NCBI GenBank assembly: GCA_903834465.1
Contig: CAILJB010000094.1
Coordinates: 1 to 64,000, forward strand
Origin: an uncultured Pseudomonadota bacterium
GTDB lineage: Bacteria > Pseudomonadota > Gammaproteobacteria > Methylococcales > Methylomonadaceae
DNA length: 64,000 nt
Direction: 5' to 3'
Positions 18,865 to 28,093 of the stretch are shown here, one piece after another. Each line of letters starts with the position of its first letter. Positions within the stretch are counted from its first letter, which is position 1. The position numbers were made by a program, and so were the translations under genes. The notes below the pieces were generated by a model. It ran no database searches, was not told the origin of the DNA, and worked only from the letters and a program-made list of their open reading frames with translations.

Positions 18865-19791
18865 TTAAACGTAAGTCAACCAATCTGCGTATTTGTCGCC
18901 GCGTCCGTGAACAGCATCGAAATACAACGATTGCAATCTTTCCGTGACAAAACCACGGCTGCCGTTACCAATTTGACGATTATCGAGTTCACGAATTGGC
19001 GTGACTTCTGCCGCTGAACCAGTGAAAAACGCTTCATCTGCCACATAAATTTCGTCACGGGTAATGCGTTTTTCAATCACTTCATAACCTAAATCACGCG
19101 CAATGGTCATCACAGAATCACGGGTAATACCTTCTAATGCGGATGTCGTTTCAGGTGTATAAAGTTTTCCATTACGCACAATAAATAAATTTTCCGCGCT
19201 ACCTTCGGCGGCAAAACCTTCGTGGTCGAGCATTAACGCTTCATCATAACCATTTGCACGCGCTTCTTGTAATGCCAAAATGGAATTGATGTAGTTGCCG
19301 TTAGCTTTTGCTTTGCACATAGTGCTGTTGTGATGATTTCGCGTATAAGATGACGTGCGAATACGAATGCCGTGTTCAATACTTTCTGCACCCAAATACG
19401 CCCCCCATGACCACGCGGCAACCATAACGTGAACTTTCAAATTATCCGCGCGTAAGCCCATGCCTTCCGAACCCAAAAAGCACATACTACGAATGTACGC
19501 ACTGTCTAAATTATTTTTTCTTAGCGCGTCACATTGCACTTCATTTAATTCATCTTTGCTAAACGGCATTCTCATATTCATGATGTGCGCCGAACGAAAC
19601 AATCTGTCCGTATGTTCTTGCAAACGGAAAATCGCTGTGCCTTTGTCTGCATGATAAGCACGAATACCTTCAAATACGCCTAAACCGTAATGCAACGTGT
19701 GAGTTAAAACGTGAACTTTTGCATCGCGCCAATCCACCCAATTTCCGTCCAACCAAATAAAACCGTCGCGGTCATCCATAGTCATAGTCAT
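18865..19791 (-). CDS. ilvE: Branched-chain amino acid aminotransferase
   Basis: 308 residues, fold-type IV PLP aminotransferase. Visible motifs are THTLHYGLGVFEGIRAY, the lysine-containing CKAKANGNYINSILA and EGSAENLF. It transfers amino groups between glutamate and the keto acids of Val, Leu and Ile. The first of three closely spaced ATG codons is used, as it lies about ten bases after GGAG. Confidence 0.96.
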   Translation of the reverse strand: MTMTMDDRDGFIWLDGNWVDWRDAKVHVLTHTLHYGLGVFEGIRAYHADKGTAIFRLQEHTDRLFRSAHIMNMRMPFSKDELNEVQCDALRKNNLDSAYIRSMCFLGSEGMGLRADNLKVHVMVAAWSWGAYLGAESIEHGIRIRTSSYTRNHHNSTMCKAKANGNYINSILALQEARANGYDEALMLDHEGFAAEGSAENLFIVRNGKLYTPETTSALEGITRDSVMTIARDLGYEVIEKRITRDEIYVADEAFFTGSAAEVTPIRELDNRQIGNGSRGFVTERLQSLYFDAVHGRGDKYADWLTYV

Positions 19792-19831
19792 TTTTTAAAT
19801 CTCCAACTTTATTAAATATATAAATTAAATA

Positions 19832-20740
19832 TTAAGCGCGATTTTCGCCACCAAAAATCGCCAGTAATCGCGGTAAAAACTGTGCTAATTCTGCGGTCAT
19901 AATGGCAAAATCGACATCAAATTTTTCTTCAAACGTTGACGCTTCGGATTCGCCGACTTGTTCTTGAATTAAATCCAGAAATTTCAAGCGTTTCACGGCT
20001 AAATTCTCATCCAAAATAAACGACAAACGGTCTTCCCAATTCAACGCTAATTTGATGACTTGTTTGCCGATGTCTAAATGATTTTTAATTTCGGGCAAAC
20101 TCAAATCATGACGTTTACAACGAATAATCCCGCCATCTTCTTCAGGGGCTCGTAATTCGCATTCATCTTCAATCACAATTTCAGCCGGTGGATTTTGATT
20201 TAACAACCATTGTGTCATGGTCAAAACCGGTTTTTCGACCGTATTTAACGGAATCGCAGGCAATGAACCTAATGTTTTACGCAACGCACTGAGTAAATCT
20301 TCCGCTTTTTTTGTTGACGCACTATCGACCACAACAAAACCATTTTGCGTGTCGATATACGCATAAGTTTTATGTGAAAACGTAAAAGCTCGCGGCAATA
20401 ATTCAAAAATCAAATTATCTTTAAGCTCAGTTTTCGCTTTTTTAGACAGTTTTCGCCCTTCTTGCTCTTCGATTTCGTCGATTTTGTCTTGCAACATTTC
20501 GTTGACGACCGATGTCGGCAACACGCGCTCTTCTTTTTTCGCGCAAATCATCAAAAAACCGTTTGAACTATGCACCAATTGTTCTGCGCCCTTCCCTAAC
20601 GGTGCAGTCCAACCAAAACTAAAGGCTTGTTGCCCCGCGCAAGGATGAAATGCCATTGTTTCAAGTTTTTCAGCGAGCGTTTCCGCATCGAAAGCGAACG
20701 TTTCGGTTACGCGAAATACGTTCAAATTTTTAAACCACAT
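19832..20740 (-). CDS. rdgC: Recombination-associated protein RdgC
   Basis: 302 residues, the usual RdgC length, with the family start MWFKNLNVFRVTE and conserved blocks such as GWTAPLG, LLPRAFTFSHKTYAYID and MTQWLLNQNPP. RdgC forms a ring around double-stranded DNA and restrains RecA-dependent recombination. It stands alone, with 57 bp to apbC upstream on the same strand. Confidence 0.95.
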   Translation of the reverse strand: MWFKNLNVFRVTETFAFDAETLAEKLETMAFHPCAGQQAFSFGWTAPLGKGAEQLVHSSNGFLMICAKKEERVLPTSVVNEMLQDKIDEIEEQEGRKLSKKAKTELKDNLIFELLPRAFTFSHKTYAYIDTQNGFVVVDSASTKKAEDLLSALRKTLGSLPAIPLNTVEKPVLTMTQWLLNQNPPAEIVIEDECELRAPEEDGGIIRCKRHDLSLPEIKNHLDIGKQVIKLALNWEDRLSFILDENLAVKRLKFLDLIQEQVGESEASTFEEKFDVDFAIMTAELAQFLPRLLAIFGGENRA

Positions 20741-20797
20741 TTACTGTTCCTGAAGTTGAGGTGAATGTTTAACAATGGCGCATTATCGCATAGTTTG

Positions 20798-21895
20798 TTA
20801 TTGCTGGCAGGGCGCGGTATTTTGCACCACAATGTTTGGAAATTTGCTACTGAAATCTTTAGGTTTTAACGCCAGTTTCGCGCCCATTTTTCTGGCGATT
20901 TCTCGATAAATTTGCGCGATGCGGCTTTCAGGTTGAGCAATCACAATCGGCGCACCGACATCGGCTTGTTCACGAATGTGAATATCGAGTGGTAATTTGC
21001 CTAAACACTCAATTTTGTTAATTTCAGCCATCGCCACACCACCGCCTGTCCCGAAAATGGCTTCTTCATGCCCACAATTGCTGCAAATATGCACGCTCAT
21101 ATTTTCAACCAAACCCAAAACCGGCACATTCACTTTTTCAAACATACTAAAACCACGTTGTGCGTCGAGCAACGCAATATCTTGTGGTGTGGTGACGATA
21201 ATCGCGCCACTGACAGGAATAGTTTGTGCGAGCGTGAGTTGAATATCGCCTGTGCCAGGTGGCAAATCGATAATCAAATAATCCAAATCATTCCAGCGCG
21301 TTTCTCTGAGTAACTGTAACAACGCATTTGTCACCATCGGGCCGCGCCAAATCATTGCCTGATTTTCTGACACCAAATAACCAATCGACATGGTTTGCAC
21401 ACCAAAAGCAATTTTGGGCTGCATAGTTTTTTTGTCTTGGCTTTCGGGTGCGCCAGAAAGTCCGAGCATCATCGGAATACTTGGACCATAAATATCGGCA
21501 TCCAAAATCCCAACACTTGCGCCTTCTGCCGCAAGAGCTAACGCTAAATTTACCGCTGTGGTCGATTTACCCACACCGCCTTTTCCTGATGCCACTGCGA
21601 TAATATTTTTAATATTAGGTAATGGTTTTAAGGTTTGCTGCACCGCATGCGCCACAATTTTTACCCGCACGAAAACGGTCACATCGCCAATTTCTGGCAA
21701 GGTTTTCAATAGTTGAGTAAGTTCGGTTTTGAGCGTATCTAAATAACTTTGGGCGGCATACCCTAATTCCACATCCACGCGCACATTCGCGTCATCAATT
21801 TCAATTTTTTTTATAGCGTTTGCTAAAATTAAATCCGTGCCATAATGCGGCTCGATGAACGTTTTTAAAAGATTTTCGATGTCTGTTTGGGTCAT
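20798..21895 (-). CDS. apbC: Iron-sulfur cluster carrier protein ApbC/Mrp
   Basis: 365 residues. N-terminal MIP18/DUF59-like domain at about 1-85, then a MinD/ParA-type P-loop ATPase with Walker A GKGGVGKSTTAVN, LIIDLPPGTGD as Walker B, and the cluster-binding CSNCGHEE near residue 265. It is a scaffold and carrier of [4Fe-4S] clusters. Relevant local clients could include IlvD, BioB and SdhB; that is inference only. Confidence 0.95.
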   Translation of the reverse strand: MTQTDIENLLKTFIEPHYGTDLILANAIKKIEIDDANVRVDVELGYAAQSYLDTLKTELTQLLKTLPEIGDVTVFVRVKIVAHAVQQTLKPLPNIKNIIAVASGKGGVGKSTTAVNLALALAAEGASVGILDADIYGPSIPMMLGLSGAPESQDKKTMQPKIAFGVQTMSIGYLVSENQAMIWRGPMVTNALLQLLRETRWNDLDYLIIDLPPGTGDIQLTLAQTIPVSGAIIVTTPQDIALLDAQRGFSMFEKVNVPVLGLVENMSVHICSNCGHEEAIFGTGGGVAMAEINKIECLGKLPLDIHIREQADVGAPIVIAQPESRIAQIYREIARKMGAKLALKPKDFSSKFPNIVVQNTAPCQQ

Positions 21896-21930
21896 GACTT
21901 TAGAATTTCGGTGGAAGTTAAATCTAACGT

Positions 21931-21954
21931 GGGGCGAAATGTATTCGCCCCGAC
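21931..21954. repeat. Intergenic palindromic repeat, GCCCCGAC family, copy 2
   Basis: GGGGCGAA (21931-21938) pairs with TTCGCCCC (21944-21951) around five bases and is followed by GAC, giving the same GCCCCGAC flank as the hairpin at 18831. It lies between apbC and the rhodanese gene and may also help end the rhodanese transcript. Confidence 0.55.
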
Positions 21955-21964
21955 AAAATGCAAT

Positions 21965-22474
21965 TTATTTTTTCGCGGTTTGCACAGGGAAACCTGCGTC
22001 TTGCCAACCTTTAATGCCGCTTGTTACACGATAAACGTGATGATAACCTAATTCTTTTGTCCATAACGCCGCCGTGTTGGAACGACCGCATTTGTTTCCG
22101 CCACAATACACCACGATTTTTTTATTCAAATCATGCCCTAAAAGAGCTTTGTAAGCCTCTTCACTGCCGCCAACGGCATCATCTTTCCAATTGCGGGTAA
22201 ATTTGTTTTGGAATTCAAAATTATTTGCGCCTGCGATATACGCTTCGTTAAATTGATTTTGTGGATGTGCGTCGATGAGAACCAAATGTTCTTTTTCATC
22301 GAGCATTTGTTTCAATTCACCAACTGACAATAATTCGTAACCACCTTGATCGGCTTCGTGATGAATTTTGAGGGCAATTTCTTCGATTTCGTTTTCTTTT
22401 AATGTTTGTGGTTCTGCAAATAAAGGCGAGGCAAAGAAAATGGTTAATGCTAACGCTAATAATGTTTTTTTCAT
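21965..22474 (-). CDS. Periplasmic rhodanese-like protein
   Basis: 169 residues: a signal peptide (MKKTLLALALTIFFASPLFA) followed by one rhodanese domain with the active-site loop VVYCGGNKCGRS, in which the first Cys is the expected persulfide carrier, and the C-terminal SGIKGWQDAGFPV. It probably handles sulfane sulfur or thiol chemistry in the periplasm. The ATG at 22474, with AAGGA eight bases upstream, is preferred to a TTG 15 bases earlier. It follows sdhE on the same strand. Confidence 0.88.
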   Translation of the reverse strand: MKKTLLALALTIFFASPLFAEPQTLKENEIEEIALKIHHEADQGGYELLSVGELKQMLDEKEHLVLIDAHPQNQFNEAYIAGANNFEFQNKFTRNWKDDAVGGSEEAYKALLGHDLNKKIVVYCGGNKCGRSNTAALWTKELGYHHVYRVTSGIKGWQDAGFPVQTAKK

Positions 22475-22492
22475 GAGTAAATCCTTCAAGGG

Positions 22493-22675
22493 TTAAGTTA
22501 AAAAATCCAGTAAAGCTGGCAACAAGTCATCGTCGTCAAGTTTTAACAGCTCTGCAAATTGCTGACGTTTTTGTTCTGAGGCTCTCGAATATTCATTTTC
22601 GAGATAATTTTTCAGCAACAGGTCTAACTCTAAACTACCACGTCGGCATTGCCAATAGAGTTTGGATGATTTCAC
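22493..22675 (-). CDS. sdhE: FAD assembly factor SdhE
   Basis: 60 residues, short for SdhE (usually 75-95) but with the diagnostic [14 protein letters not shown] motif (RGxxE) that contacts SdhA/FrdA. It promotes covalent flavinylation of succinate dehydrogenase. It overlaps the end of sdhB by four bases (ATGA), which matches its function. The C-terminus stops right after the third helix ([10 protein letters not shown]). Confidence 0.88.
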   Translation of the reverse strand: MKSSKLYWQCRRGSLELDLLLKNYLENEYSRASEQKRQQFAELLKLDDDDLLPALLDFLT

Positions 22676-23451
22676 GCGCGTTGCAAGACTAATTTTTTAA
22701 TTTCAGCAATGGCTTTTGCGGGGTTTAAACCTTTCGGACAAGTATCAACGCAGTTCATAATGGTGTGACAGCGATAGAGTTTAAACGCATCATCTAACTC
22801 GGCTAACCGTTCTGGCGAATTTTCATCTCGACTATCTACAAGCCAGCGATACGCTTGCAATAAAATCGCAGGACCTAAATAACGCTCGCTATTCCACCAA
22901 TAACTTGGACAGCTCGTCGAGCAACAGGCACATAACACACAATCATAAAGTTCATTTAACGCCGCGCGTTCATTTTCACTTTGCAGGCGTTCACGTTCTG
23001 GCGCAGGATTTTTATTGTCGAGCCACGGTTTAATAGAGGCATATTGATTGTAAAAATGTGTCATATCGACGACTAAATCTTTTACCACGTTCATGTGTGG
23101 CAACGGGTAAATGCGTAAGGTATCGCCCTCAAAACTTTCCAATGCTTTTGTGCAAGCCAAGGTATTTTTGCCGTTCACATTCATCGCACACGAACCACAA
23201 ACGCCTTCACGACACGAACGGCGAAAGGTTAGCGAACCATCTAACTCATTTTTAATTTTGAGCAACACATCCAAAACCATCGAACCAGATTCATCACGCA
23301 AAATATCAAACGTATCAATGCGTGGATTTTTGCCCGAATCAGGCGACCAGCGATAAATTTCGACACGATAAAAATCTCCTCCCTTTGAAGGGGGGCGGGG
23401 GGGATGTGCTTTTGTCACTACAGAATTTTTAGGTAACGTAAATTCCACCAT
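22672..23451 (-). CDS. sdhB: Succinate dehydrogenase iron-sulfur subunit
   Basis: 259 residues. The [2Fe-2S] site is in [16 protein letters not shown] plus a later Cys, and the [4Fe-4S]/[3Fe-4S] sites are in [18 protein letters not shown] and [17 protein letters not shown]. It passes electrons from SdhA to quinone. Residues about 15-25 ([11 protein letters not shown]) do not fit the family and are encoded by a G/C-rich palindromic repeat (23375-23405) inserted in frame. sdhC, sdhD and sdhA are not adjacent; the gene follows bioF by three bases. Confidence 0.93.
   Translation of the reverse strand: MVEFTLPKNSVVTKAHPPRPPSKGGDFYRVEIYRWSPDSGKNPRIDTFDILRDESGSMVLDVLLKIKNELDGSLTFRRSCREGVCGSCAMNVNGKNTLACTKALESFEGDTLRIYPLPHMNVVKDLVVDMTHFYNQYASIKPWLDNKNPAPERERLQSENERAALNELYDCVLCACCSTSCPSYWWNSERYLGPAILLQAYRWLVDSRDENSPERLAELDDAFKLYRCHTIMNCVDTCPKGLNPAKAIAEIKKLVLQRA
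23375..23405. repeat. G/C-rich palindromic repeat inside sdhB
   Basis: CTCCTCCCTTTGAAGGGGGG followed by a run of C and G: a near-palindrome around TTTGAA. On the coding strand it reads PPRPPSKGG in frame. Such PPxPPSKGG-encoding repeats are known as dispersed small elements in several bacterial genomes; identity with a named family is not checked. Confidence 0.65.
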
Positions 23452-23454
23452 TTT

Positions 23455-24588
23455 TCAATTCTCCAATTTCTGTAAAAGGTGCAACGTTTCCAGTAATCGC
23501 GCCACCTCTTCAAATTCATGCAATGCCGACAATGTAATTCGCAACCGTGCTTTGCCTTTAGGTACAGTTGGTGGACGAATGGCACTGACTAAAAATCCGG
23601 CATCTAAAAGCTGCTCACTCATTCGCGTAGCGCGGGAACTATCGCCAACTAATAACGGTTGAATCGGTGAATCAGACGGCATTAACGGTAAACCCAATTG
23701 CGCCGCACCTGTTTTGAATTGCGTTATTAACGCCTGCAATTTTTCTCTGCGCCATGTTTCTGCAATCACTATTTTCAAACTTTCTCGCGTCGCTTCAGCG
23801 ATTGCTGGCGGTAATGCGGTGGTGTAAATGTAAGTATGTGCAGATTGAATTAAGGTTTCAATCAACATTTCCGAACCGGCGACAAACGCGCCAAATGTGC
23901 CAAACGCTTTGCCTAATGTCCCCATTAAAATCGGCACGTCATCGGATGTTAAATTCAATTGTTCGACTAATCCGCCCCCGTTTTTGCCTAAAACACCAAA
24001 ACCATGTGCATCATCAACCATCAGCCATGCCGCGTTTTGTTTGGCTAAATCCGCTAATTCACGCAATGGCGCAACATCGCCATCCATACTGAATACACCA
24101 TCTGTGACAACCAATTTTTGCCCACTTGCTTTGAATAACAATTTCTCAAGTTGTTCCAAATCAGCGTGCGGATAACGTTTGAATAGTGCGCCAGAGGACA
24201 AGCCACCATCGAGTAACGAAGCATGATTTAACTTGTCTTCAAAAATACAGTCCCCACGTCCAACGAGTGCCGTAATCGTCCCTAAATTCGCCATATAACC
24301 CGTTGAGAATAATAATGCTCGTTCACATCCTGTGAATTCAGCGAGTTCTTCTTCTAAGGCATGATGTGCGGAGGAATGACCACAAATTAAATGCGCCGAG
24401 CCGCTACCAACACCGTAATCATCCGTCGCCTTTTTGAAAGCGGTGATAACTCTGGCATCATTTGCTAACCCTAAATAATCGTTGCTACAAAAATTTACCA
24501 CCGCTTTATTATCAATAATTCTGCGCGAACGGTATAAACCTTGTGATTTTAACGTTTCGAGATGAGTGACGAATTTTGAAAAAGTCAT
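23455..24588 (-). CDS. bioF: 8-amino-7-oxononanoate synthase
   Basis: 377 residues, alpha-oxoamine synthase family. Motifs: [40 protein letters not shown] (PLP aspartate) and the Schiff-base lysine in [17 protein letters not shown]. It condenses pimeloyl-ACP with alanine in biotin synthesis. It lies 13 bp downstream of bioB and three bases upstream of sdhB, so transcription likely continues into sdhB-sdhE. Confidence 0.96.
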   Translation of the reverse strand: MTFSKFVTHLETLKSQGLYRSRRIIDNKAVVNFCSNDYLGLANDARVITAFKKATDDYGVGSGSAHLICGHSSAHHALEEELAEFTGCERALLFSTGYMANLGTITALVGRGDCIFEDKLNHASLLDGGLSSGALFKRYPHADLEQLEKLLFKASGQKLVVTDGVFSMDGDVAPLRELADLAKQNAAWLMVDDAHGFGVLGKNGGGLVEQLNLTSDDVPILMGTLGKAFGTFGAFVAGSEMLIETLIQSAHTYIYTTALPPAIAEATRESLKIVIAETWRREKLQALITQFKTGAAQLGLPLMPSDSPIQPLLVGDSSRATRMSEQLLDAGFLVSAIRPPTVPKGKARLRITLSALHEFEEVARLLETLHLLQKLEN

Positions 24589-24601
24589 AAATTGCTTAAA
24601 T

Positions 24602-25576
24602 TTATGCGTAACTCGAACCCGCCGATTTCAGACCTAAACGCTCAAATAAGGCTAAATCACGATTAGTCATAGGATTATCCGTGGTCAACAATTTATCGCC
24701 GTAAAAAATCGAATTCGCACCAGCAAAAAAACATAACGCCTGCATTTCATCGCTCATTTCATTGCGTCCTGCTGACAAACGAATACGCGATTTTGGCATC
24801 ATAATTTTTGCTACCGCAATTGTGCGAACAAACATGAGCGGGTCGAGTTGTTCTGTTCCCATGAGTGGTGTGCCTTCAACTTGTACCAACATATTTACTG
24901 GCACGCTTTCAGGATGTTGCGGCAAATTCGCCAGTTGCATCAATAATTGGGCGCGGTCTAAATCACTTTCGCCCATGCCAACAATTCCGCCACAACATAC
25001 GTTAATGCCTGCATCACGCACCCGTTCTAACGTGTCCAAACGGTCTTGATAAGTGCGGGTGGTAATAACTTCAGAATAATAATCTTCGGACGTATCCAAA
25101 TTATGATTGTAATAATCCAATCCACCTTCTTTTAAACGCGCTGTTTGTTCATCGGTAAGCATTCCTAACGTGACGCAAGTTTCCATCCCTAACGCTTTCA
25201 CGCCTTGCACCATTTCAACCACGCGCTCAATGTCTTTATCTTTGGGTTTACGCCACGCCGCGCCCATGCAAAAACGCGATGCCCCTTGTGATTTTGCCAA
25301 TTGCGCCGCCTGCAACACTTCATCAATGGGCATCAATGGTTCAGATTTTACGCCCGAATCATACCGCGCACTTTGTGGACAATAACCACAATCTTCCGAA
25401 CACGAACCGGTTTTAATACTCAATAAACTGCTGATTTGCACTTCATTAGGATTAAAATTTTCTCGGTGAATGATTTGCGCTTTAAATAACAAATCATTAA
25501 ACGGCAGCGCGTATAACGCTAAAACTTCGTCAGCTTGCCAATCGTGGCGAATTTTTGTAGCGGTTGAATCGGACAT
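24602..25576 (-). CDS. bioB: Biotin synthase
   Basis: 324 residues, radical-SAM TIM barrel. The CxxxCxxC motif is [17 protein letters not shown], and the second-cluster residues appear in [10 protein letters not shown] and [12 protein letters not shown]. It inserts sulfur into dethiobiotin. First gene of bioB-bioF, divergent from comF across only 38 bp, which must hold both promoters. Confidence 0.97.
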   Translation of the reverse strand: MSDSTATKIRHDWQADEVLALYALPFNDLLFKAQIIHRENFNPNEVQISSLLSIKTGSCSEDCGYCPQSARYDSGVKSEPLMPIDEVLQAAQLAKSQGASRFCMGAAWRKPKDKDIERVVEMVQGVKALGMETCVTLGMLTDEQTARLKEGGLDYYNHNLDTSEDYYSEVITTRTYQDRLDTLERVRDAGINVCCGGIVGMGESDLDRAQLLMQLANLPQHPESVPVNMLVQVEGTPLMGTEQLDPLMFVRTIAVAKIMMPKSRIRLSAGRNEMSDEMQALCFFAGANSIFYGDKLLTTDNPMTNRDLALFERLGLKSAGSSYA

Positions 25577-25614
25577 TAAACTAAAACTCCTGTTAAGCGC
25601 AGAGCGCGAAAAAT

Positions 25615-26307
25615 ATGATTAAAATTATACAAAACGTCCTTTTTCCACCGCGTTGTATTTTGTGCGGTGATAAGGGCGTTGAAAATCGGGATTTATGCGC
25701 GGCGTGTTATGCGGATTTACCACGCAATTCGCCACGCTGTTATCGTTGTGCGAGTGATTTTAACGCGCCACACACTTCAACAATATTGTGTCCAGATTGT
25801 TTATTAAATCCACCGGCATTTGACGAAACGCTTGCGCCATTTGTGCATCTTCGCGCCATTCGCCATTTAATTATTCAACTCAAATTTCACAATCATCAAC
25901 CCAGTGCGCGATTACTTGGCAATTTACTGGCGGATTATCTGCAACACACCGCTGAATTACCCGATTGCATTATTCCCGTGCCGTTGCATAAAAATCGTTA
26001 TCGAGAACGCGGCTTTAACCAATCGATTGAAATTGCTCGCATTCTCTCTAAACGCTTGCAATTGCCGTTAGATGTTCACAGTTGCACGCGCCATCGAGAT
26101 ACCGCCCATCAAGTTGGCTTAAATGCCCAGCAACGCAATGAAAATATCAAAAATGCGTTTTCCGTTTCGCCAAAATTTAAAGCCAAACACGTCGCGCTCG
26201 TCGATGACGTAATGACTACGGGGTCAACGGTTCATGAGCTTGCGGCGGCACTAAAAACATCTGGTTGTCATCGGGTTCAAGTGTGGGTGTGTTCGAAGGC
26301 TCGCTAG
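25615..26307 (+). CDS. comF: ComF family phosphoribosyltransferase-like protein
   Basis: 230 residues. The N-terminal zinc-finger part carries CxxC-type pairs ([26 protein letters not shown]). The C-terminal type-I phosphoribosyltransferase domain has the PRPP motif [17 protein letters not shown]. ComF/GntX proteins are linked to DNA uptake in competent bacteria. Its last 92 bases overlap, on the opposite strand, the 3' end of the L,D-transpeptidase gene. Confidence 0.92.
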   Translation: MIKIIQNVLFPPRCILCGDKGVENRDLCAACYADLPRNSPRCYRCASDFNAPHTSTILCPDCLLNPPAFDETLAPFVHLRAIRHLIIQLKFHNHQPSARLLGNLLADYLQHTAELPDCIIPVPLHKNRYRERGFNQSIEIARILSKRLQLPLDVHSCTRHRDTAHQVGLNAQQRNENIKNAFSVSPKFKAKHVALVDDVMTTGSTVHELAAALKTSGCHRVQVWVCSKAR

Positions 26308-27796
26308 GCGATTCGGGTTCACGACCAATTAACGCACTATCTGGCACATCGCCCACTTTGGTCAATGCGGCAAGTAATGTCGCGTCATGTCCATAAATAT
26401 CGTTGTAAAACGTCAACTTATCATTCTGTTCATAAAAAGCAGTAGTGTAAAAGAATAAAACAGGGATGGATGTTTTTAAACTGACTTGATGATGTTCATT
26501 CGTTTTGAGCGTATTTGCAATCCGGTCTTGCGTCCAACCTTCTTGATTTTTCAATACAAATTGTGCAAGTTCACTTGGATTTTGAACCCGCACGCAACCG
26601 TGACTAAAATCACGTCGTGGACGACCAAAGAGCGATTTCGACGGGGTGTCATGTAAATAAACACCTTCGGGATTTGGGAAAATAAATTTAATGCGCCCTA
26701 ACGCATTTTTACCACCTGGACGTTGACGAACTCGCATGCCCCCATTTTTTAACGACACCACTTCCATATTTTGTCCCGCTAAATAACTTGGATTTGCCGC
26801 TAATTTAGGCATGATTTCCTTTTTCAAAATACTCGGCGGCACGTTCCAATACGGCATAAATTCGACATAACGCATCTCTGCCATCAGAATCGGCGTTTGA
26901 TTTTTAACCGCTTTACCGACGATAACATTTAAGTTTAAAACCGGCGTGTTGCTTTGCTCGGTGGCATCAATTGCCCATAATTGAAATGCTGGGATATTGA
27001 CAATAATCGATTGCCCCGCTGTCATTTCAGGCAACCAACGCAAACGCTCCATCGCTAATATAATTTTTGTAATGCGTTCAGACGAATTAACTATTTTTTT
27101 AACTTTTCCTTTGCGCGATTTTTCAGTGGCAGGCACATTTGCTAATTCGTGATACGTCGCCAACGCTAAACGTAATTGTCGATACTGCTGTAAATTGGGT
27201 TCAACTTTTAAGGCTAATTGCGACACACTACCTTCTGCGATAGCTGTTTTGATAAGCTGCGATAAATCAACACTTTTTTGAGTGCGTAATTTGACGTTGA
27301 AATTCAAACTGTGCGGATTAACACGACCATAATGAATGTCGTGTAAAAAACGTGTCAAAGAAACGGTTAATGCTGTTTCATACAACGCTAAATCCGTCGC
27401 TGAATCTGGTTTTAAAAGTAAAATAAACGGTAATTTTTGCTGCAATGCGCTGGCTGAATAATCTTCGGCATTTAACCCTTGCGCGGCGGCATTCGAAAGC
27501 AACGCTAACACATCGGCGATATTTTTTTCAGATTGCAAATTTCCTAACCAAAGTGGCGCGTAATTATTGGCTTTATAAAGCGCGTCAACGTCCTCGGCAC
27601 GATTTTCAAAATTAGCGCGAGCAAGCAACACATCCTGCTTTGAACTAATAATTTTGTTAATTTCTTGAGGAATCGTGGTATTTGATGCAACGGATAGCGC
27701 CGAAAAATCTTCGGCGTAAGCGAAAGTTTGCAACAACAGATAAGCTACGAAAATGTAGCGTGATAAAGTGGGGCGAAAAAATATGAATTGGCTCAT
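26216..27796 (-). CDS. Murein L,D-transpeptidase (YcbB/LdtD-like)
   Basis: 526 residues. Signal peptide (ends LLLQTFAYA), a helical and scaffold region at about 40-240, then the YkuD catalytic domain with the Cys of SHGCVRVQNPSELA and upstream HDTPSKSLFGRPRRDF. It should form 3-3 crosslinks in peptidoglycan in the periplasm. The final ~30 residues are proline- and glutamate-rich ([18 protein letters not shown]) and are encoded antisense to the end of comF, so this tail is probably under little constraint. Confidence 0.9.
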   Translation of the reverse strand: MSQFIFFRPTLSRYIFVAYLLLQTFAYAEDFSALSVASNTTIPQEINKIISSKQDVLLARANFENRAEDVDALYKANNYAPLWLGNLQSEKNIADVLALLSNAAAQGLNAEDYSASALQQKLPFILLLKPDSATDLALYETALTVSLTRFLHDIHYGRVNPHSLNFNVKLRTQKSVDLSQLIKTAIAEGSVSQLALKVEPNLQQYRQLRLALATYHELANVPATEKSRKGKVKKIVNSSERITKIILAMERLRWLPEMTAGQSIIVNIPAFQLWAIDATEQSNTPVLNLNVIVGKAVKNQTPILMAEMRYVEFMPYWNVPPSILKKEIMPKLAANPSYLAGQNMEVVSLKNGGMRVRQRPGGKNALGRIKFIFPNPEGVYLHDTPSKSLFGRPRRDFSHGCVRVQNPSELAQFVLKNQEGWTQDRIANTLKTNEHHQVSLKTSIPVLFFYTTAFYEQNDKLTFYNDIYGHDATLLAALTKVGDVPDSALIGREPESPSEPSNTPTLEPDDNQMFLVPPQAHEPLTP

Positions 27797-27868
27797 TATA
27801 AAAAGCAGCGGCGCATGAAAATTATGGTGCTAATCTTATCATTAACCACCAATTTTCTTGATGGGAAT

Positions 27869-28093
27869 TTATCGTTCTATCCATTCGTAAATTTCAGTCA
27901 GCGTGTTATCACATTTACAACAACTTGTGCCGCATGCTTCGTTAGCATTTATTTTTCGGACATAACTTTTCGTAACCAAAATTTGCAACATCCCACGCAA
28001 TGCTTCGGCATCGATGTCAAAATGAAGCATCAAATCGCGTAACGCCACGCTTTTACACGCTTTTAGATAGTGCCGTAAATCGGATAAAATCAT
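27869..28093 (-). CDS. feoC: Ferrous iron transport accessory protein FeoC
   Basis: 74 residues: a small winged-helix (MILSDLRHYLKACKSVALRDLM, given in two parts as MILSDLRHYL and SVALRDLMLHF) followed by a cysteine cluster (CGTSCCKC) typical of FeoC, which may bind an Fe-S cluster or protect FeoB from proteolysis. The ATG at 28093 overlaps the feoB stop (ATGA), so it is the third, coupled gene of feoABC. Confidence 0.85.
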   Translation of the reverse strand: MILSDLRHYLKACKSVALRDLMLHFDIDAEALRGMLQILVTKSYVRKINANEACGTSCCKCDNTLTEIYEWIER

